Assembly: GCA_019055375.1 (NCBI GenBank)
Contig: JAHQIW010000116.1
Location: 62,001-126,000 of the forward strand
Reading direction: 5' to 3'
Origin: Parelaphostrongylus tenuis
Lineage: Eukaryota; Nematoda; Chromadorea; Rhabditida; Metastrongylidae
Length of the DNA stretch: 64,000 bases
Positions within the stretch are counted from its first letter, which is position 1, and each line of letters begins with the position of its first letter. Below the pieces are notes generated by a model. It was not told the origin of the DNA and did not search any database. It saw only the letters and a list, made by a program, of their open reading frames with translations. The translations under genes were made by a program, and so were the position numbers. Below, piece after piece: positions 61,564 through 64,000 of the stretch.

Positions 61564-62690
61564 GCTATTTAGCTTGCATTCTTGTGAGCTCTTTTAAGAG
61601 CTTTTTTATAAAAATCTTGTTAATTTTTTACATGTTCATGAAAATTTCAACGAGCACAAGTCTTTTCCGATGCACAACAACATCAAAATTTTGAAGAAAA
61701 AAATTTAAGCTAACAACTTTTCAGTGCGAATAACGTGTGTACAATACCAAGGTGAATAATTTATTAACACGGTAGAGACATCAGTTGATCGATCGCGGAG
61801 TGCGATTCGCAGGGTCGCACGATTTCACTACTGCAATTGAGTTTTGTCTCCGTTTCGATAGATACACACTAGAGATTTCTGAATCATTCGGATACCCTGT
61901 GATTTTCTCTATGCTCCCGTATGCTTCGGCCTATATACAAGTTTTGCTTCCGAAGAAAACTTTGATGGCGGAATGTGATTTTTTTTCGCTCTTACAGCAG
62001 CACAGGAAAGCTTTTTATAAATCAAATCCACTTTCGGAATCACCAGGCTTGTGCTATCAAATGATGACAAAACTTTTGTTATAGGGCCATCCACAGGCCC
62101 TAGTCCAACAACAAATGTGCGCCGACTGTGAAACGTAACCGTTATTGCCGCCATTACGCAAAGAGTTTTTTCCAGAAAACAAGTATAGTGTTGAAATCGC
62201 AGAAACTTAAGCTCTCGAATGGTTATTGAAAGTCTAGATAATTGGCTTTGTCCAATGAAAAGGCCATCCGTGTACATGTGACGTAGACGCCTTCACATAT
62301 AATATATTAGTATCAATAATGATAATGAAGTATATTTTGAGAAATCGCCACTAATCCATCAAAATGTGCTTTTGCAACTATGTGGGATGCTATAGGTTTT
62401 GGGGGGAAATTCGAAAGTATAAGAGAGTTGAGCAATTTCTTCCACTCATTTGGTAGTTCTGCAACGATTCCATGACGTTATCTACATTTATAATATTTAT
62501 ACTTCTTGTAACTTAGATCTACAATTTTGTCCTAATAAATGAATTTACGTTTGCACTAGTAGGATAGTATTTCTTTATTCTGAAAAGTTCTGGACACAGG
62601 CTGTCTTTCAACTCCAGGTGCATTTCATTTATAAACTCAAAGAAGCATGAATCTGTGGAGAATTGGGCACGATAGGTAAACTATTGCACA
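61564..62690. other. No gene recognised
   Basis: Overlapping frames on both strands at 61785-62277 are unsupported by motifs or splice sites. Confidence 0.4.
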
Positions 62691-62694
62691 TTTC

Positions 62695-63280
62695 AAAAAA
62701 AGAATGTTCGAAGCCTAAACGACGTTAGTACGCCAGGGCCATACACCGGTGTATCGCCCTTCCGTCTCGCCCTCCTCGTCAGTGACCCACACCCCACATT
62801 AAGCCCTGCACTGTAGCAAGGAGGGAGGCGTATGTAGTGACGGCACAGTGTACAGTGACACTGGTCCACCACCATATCTCAGTCGATAGATCTCGGCTGG
62901 TAGAACAAAACTGATCCATGGCATCGAGCGAGGGCGAGACCTCCGAAACACCGGTTATGGCCCTGATGTACCAACCTCGCTTAGGTTTTAGACATTCTTT
63001 TTTTTTTAATTTAATTTGGATGTTCATTGCGAAGTTTTGAAAACAGTCGATGCCATGAAATAATTTTGTTCTACCAGCCGAAATCCATCGACTGAGAAGT
63101 GGTGATGGACCAGTGTCATTGTACACTGTGCCGTCACCACATACGCCTCTCTCCTTGCTACAGTGCAGTGCTTAATGTGGAGGGTGGGTCACTGACGGAC
63201 GACGAGACCTCCGAAACCCCGGTGTATGACCATGGCGTACCAACCTCGCTTAGGCTTCAAATTTTTTTTTTTTTCGAAAT
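62695..63280. repeat. Inverted pair of a T-tailed SINE-like repeat
   Basis: About 62715-62935 recurs in reverse complement at about 63050-63260 (blocks include gtacactgtgccgtcac, gcctcctccttgctacagtg and gaccagtgtcat). A third partial direct copy of the tail is at 62938-63015 (gacctccgaaacaccggtta, ccaacctcgcttagg). Each tail ends in ttcaaattttttttt or its complement. The poly-T/poly-A end after a conserved cctcgcttagg is how a retroposed SINE would look. The arrangement forms a potential hairpin with arms of over 200 bp. Confidence 0.75.
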
Positions 63281-64000
63281 CATTCTGAACGTTTATTACG
63301 ATGTTCTGGAAACAGTCGATGCTATTACACATTTCTTGTTAGATCTTCTCTGGCACAAGTACACTGACATTCTCTAGACACTTTCGTAAATTTAAAATAC
63401 TTAATTAATATATAATAATATGATCCATTCATATCTCAGCGAAGTCCTTCCGTATGAAATTTGCGTTCTTCTTCATTTCTTAATCGGTCTTAATCAGGTA
63501 TTCGACCTCCAACACTTTTTTCTTCCTTTTCACTAAGACTGATGAATTTTTTCTACCACGAAACTCATCGTTATCGTTAATTAAATGTAATTCACTGATC
63601 TCTATCAAGTAATCTCGAATTGGTTAGTAGCATGGTACAGTCTTGAGTGGCAGCATCTAAGCGCTAACCAAACCGTGCCCTACCTTCCTTGTGTCCAGTA
63701 GAGTTTCAGAGAATAGGCTCCTTGTGTTTACCATCTGCTCATTCCTAACCTACAAATTTAACTTAGAGTCGACTTCTTCAGGTATGTGCGTTTCTGCAGA
63801 ATCTGTAATTTTGTGTGTTGCATGAGATTTTCATAGAAATTTGCGATAAGCCGGCTAGAGGCGCTTTGGATTCCACGATGACATATAGTTCTATGTCTCT
63901 CTAGTAGACAAAAGTGACAACTCAGTGAGTAGCTTCTCTACATAACAAATGTGTGTAAAAACTTTTCTGCCCACCGTGTGTATTGATCTAATTTGTGATT
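63281..64000. other. No gene recognised
   Basis: AT-rich end of the window. No motif, RNA gene or shared repeat seen. Confidence 0.4.

Noticed and set aside
62140..62277. Minus-strand 122-codon frame around 61909-62277
   Set aside because: It overlaps a plus-strand frame of similar quality and has no motif or splice signal. Composition fits chance.
1..64000. CRISPR arrays, bacterial operons, rRNA genes
   Set aside because: No regularly spaced identical repeats of that kind, no ribosome-binding-site gene strings and no rRNA-like sequence. Introns and transposon types show eukaryotic DNA.

Overview
This is eukaryotic, AT-rich, intron- and repeat-dense DNA, most likely from a nematode and probably a clade V (strongylid or hookworm-like) worm. 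The basis is short exons in long introns, TTTCAG-type 3' splice sites, a nematode-like tRNA-Asp, and fossils of mariner, Penelope-like and RTE-type elements. The exact species cannot be read from the window.

One protein-coding gene is clear. It is a plus-strand gene for a PLP-dependent serine/threonine dehydratase (threonine ammonia-lyase/serine racemase family) with a C-terminal ACT-like domain. Twelve exons run from 18895 to 33776 and give 417 residues up to the stop, followed by an AATAAA at 33861. The true first exon is not certain; two candidates lie at 15682-15814 and 16742-16781. All introns obey GT-AG except intron 4, whose expected acceptor reads TTTTCAT instead of TTTTCAG. The introns carry a tRNA-Asp gene, a Penelope GIY-YIG relic, SINE-like repeats and two hammerhead-ribozyme-bearing repeats.

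At 7.0-10.3 kb there is a tandem array of minus-strand tRNA-Asp(GTC) units (period about 175 bp). Two copies are intact and at least three are decayed. The array is split by a 2 kb Penelope-like retroelement (decayed RT plus GIY-YIG endonuclease, inverted and direct terminal repeats) flanked by a perfect 12-bp target-site duplication.

The rest (1-7 kb, 10.4-15.6 kb and 34-64 kb) has no convincing intact gene. It holds two decayed mariner transposases (2.5 kb and 60.5 kb), an RTE-like fragment (50 kb), tRNA-derived SINE copies (4.3, 24.5, 34.9, 45.7, 52.5, 60 kb), large inverted SINE pairs (60 and 63 kb), Penelope terminal-repeat relics (28.9, 49.3, 49.6, 53.5 kb) and a possible terminal exon at 61280.

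The most interesting signal is a dispersed short repeat family with a type I hammerhead ribozyme fold (26.8, 31.0, 57.3, 57.5, 57.8 kb). Two copies lie 309 bp apart in the same orientation, and another is bracketed by a perfect 22-bp inverted repeat. This looks like a retrozyme-type element family.
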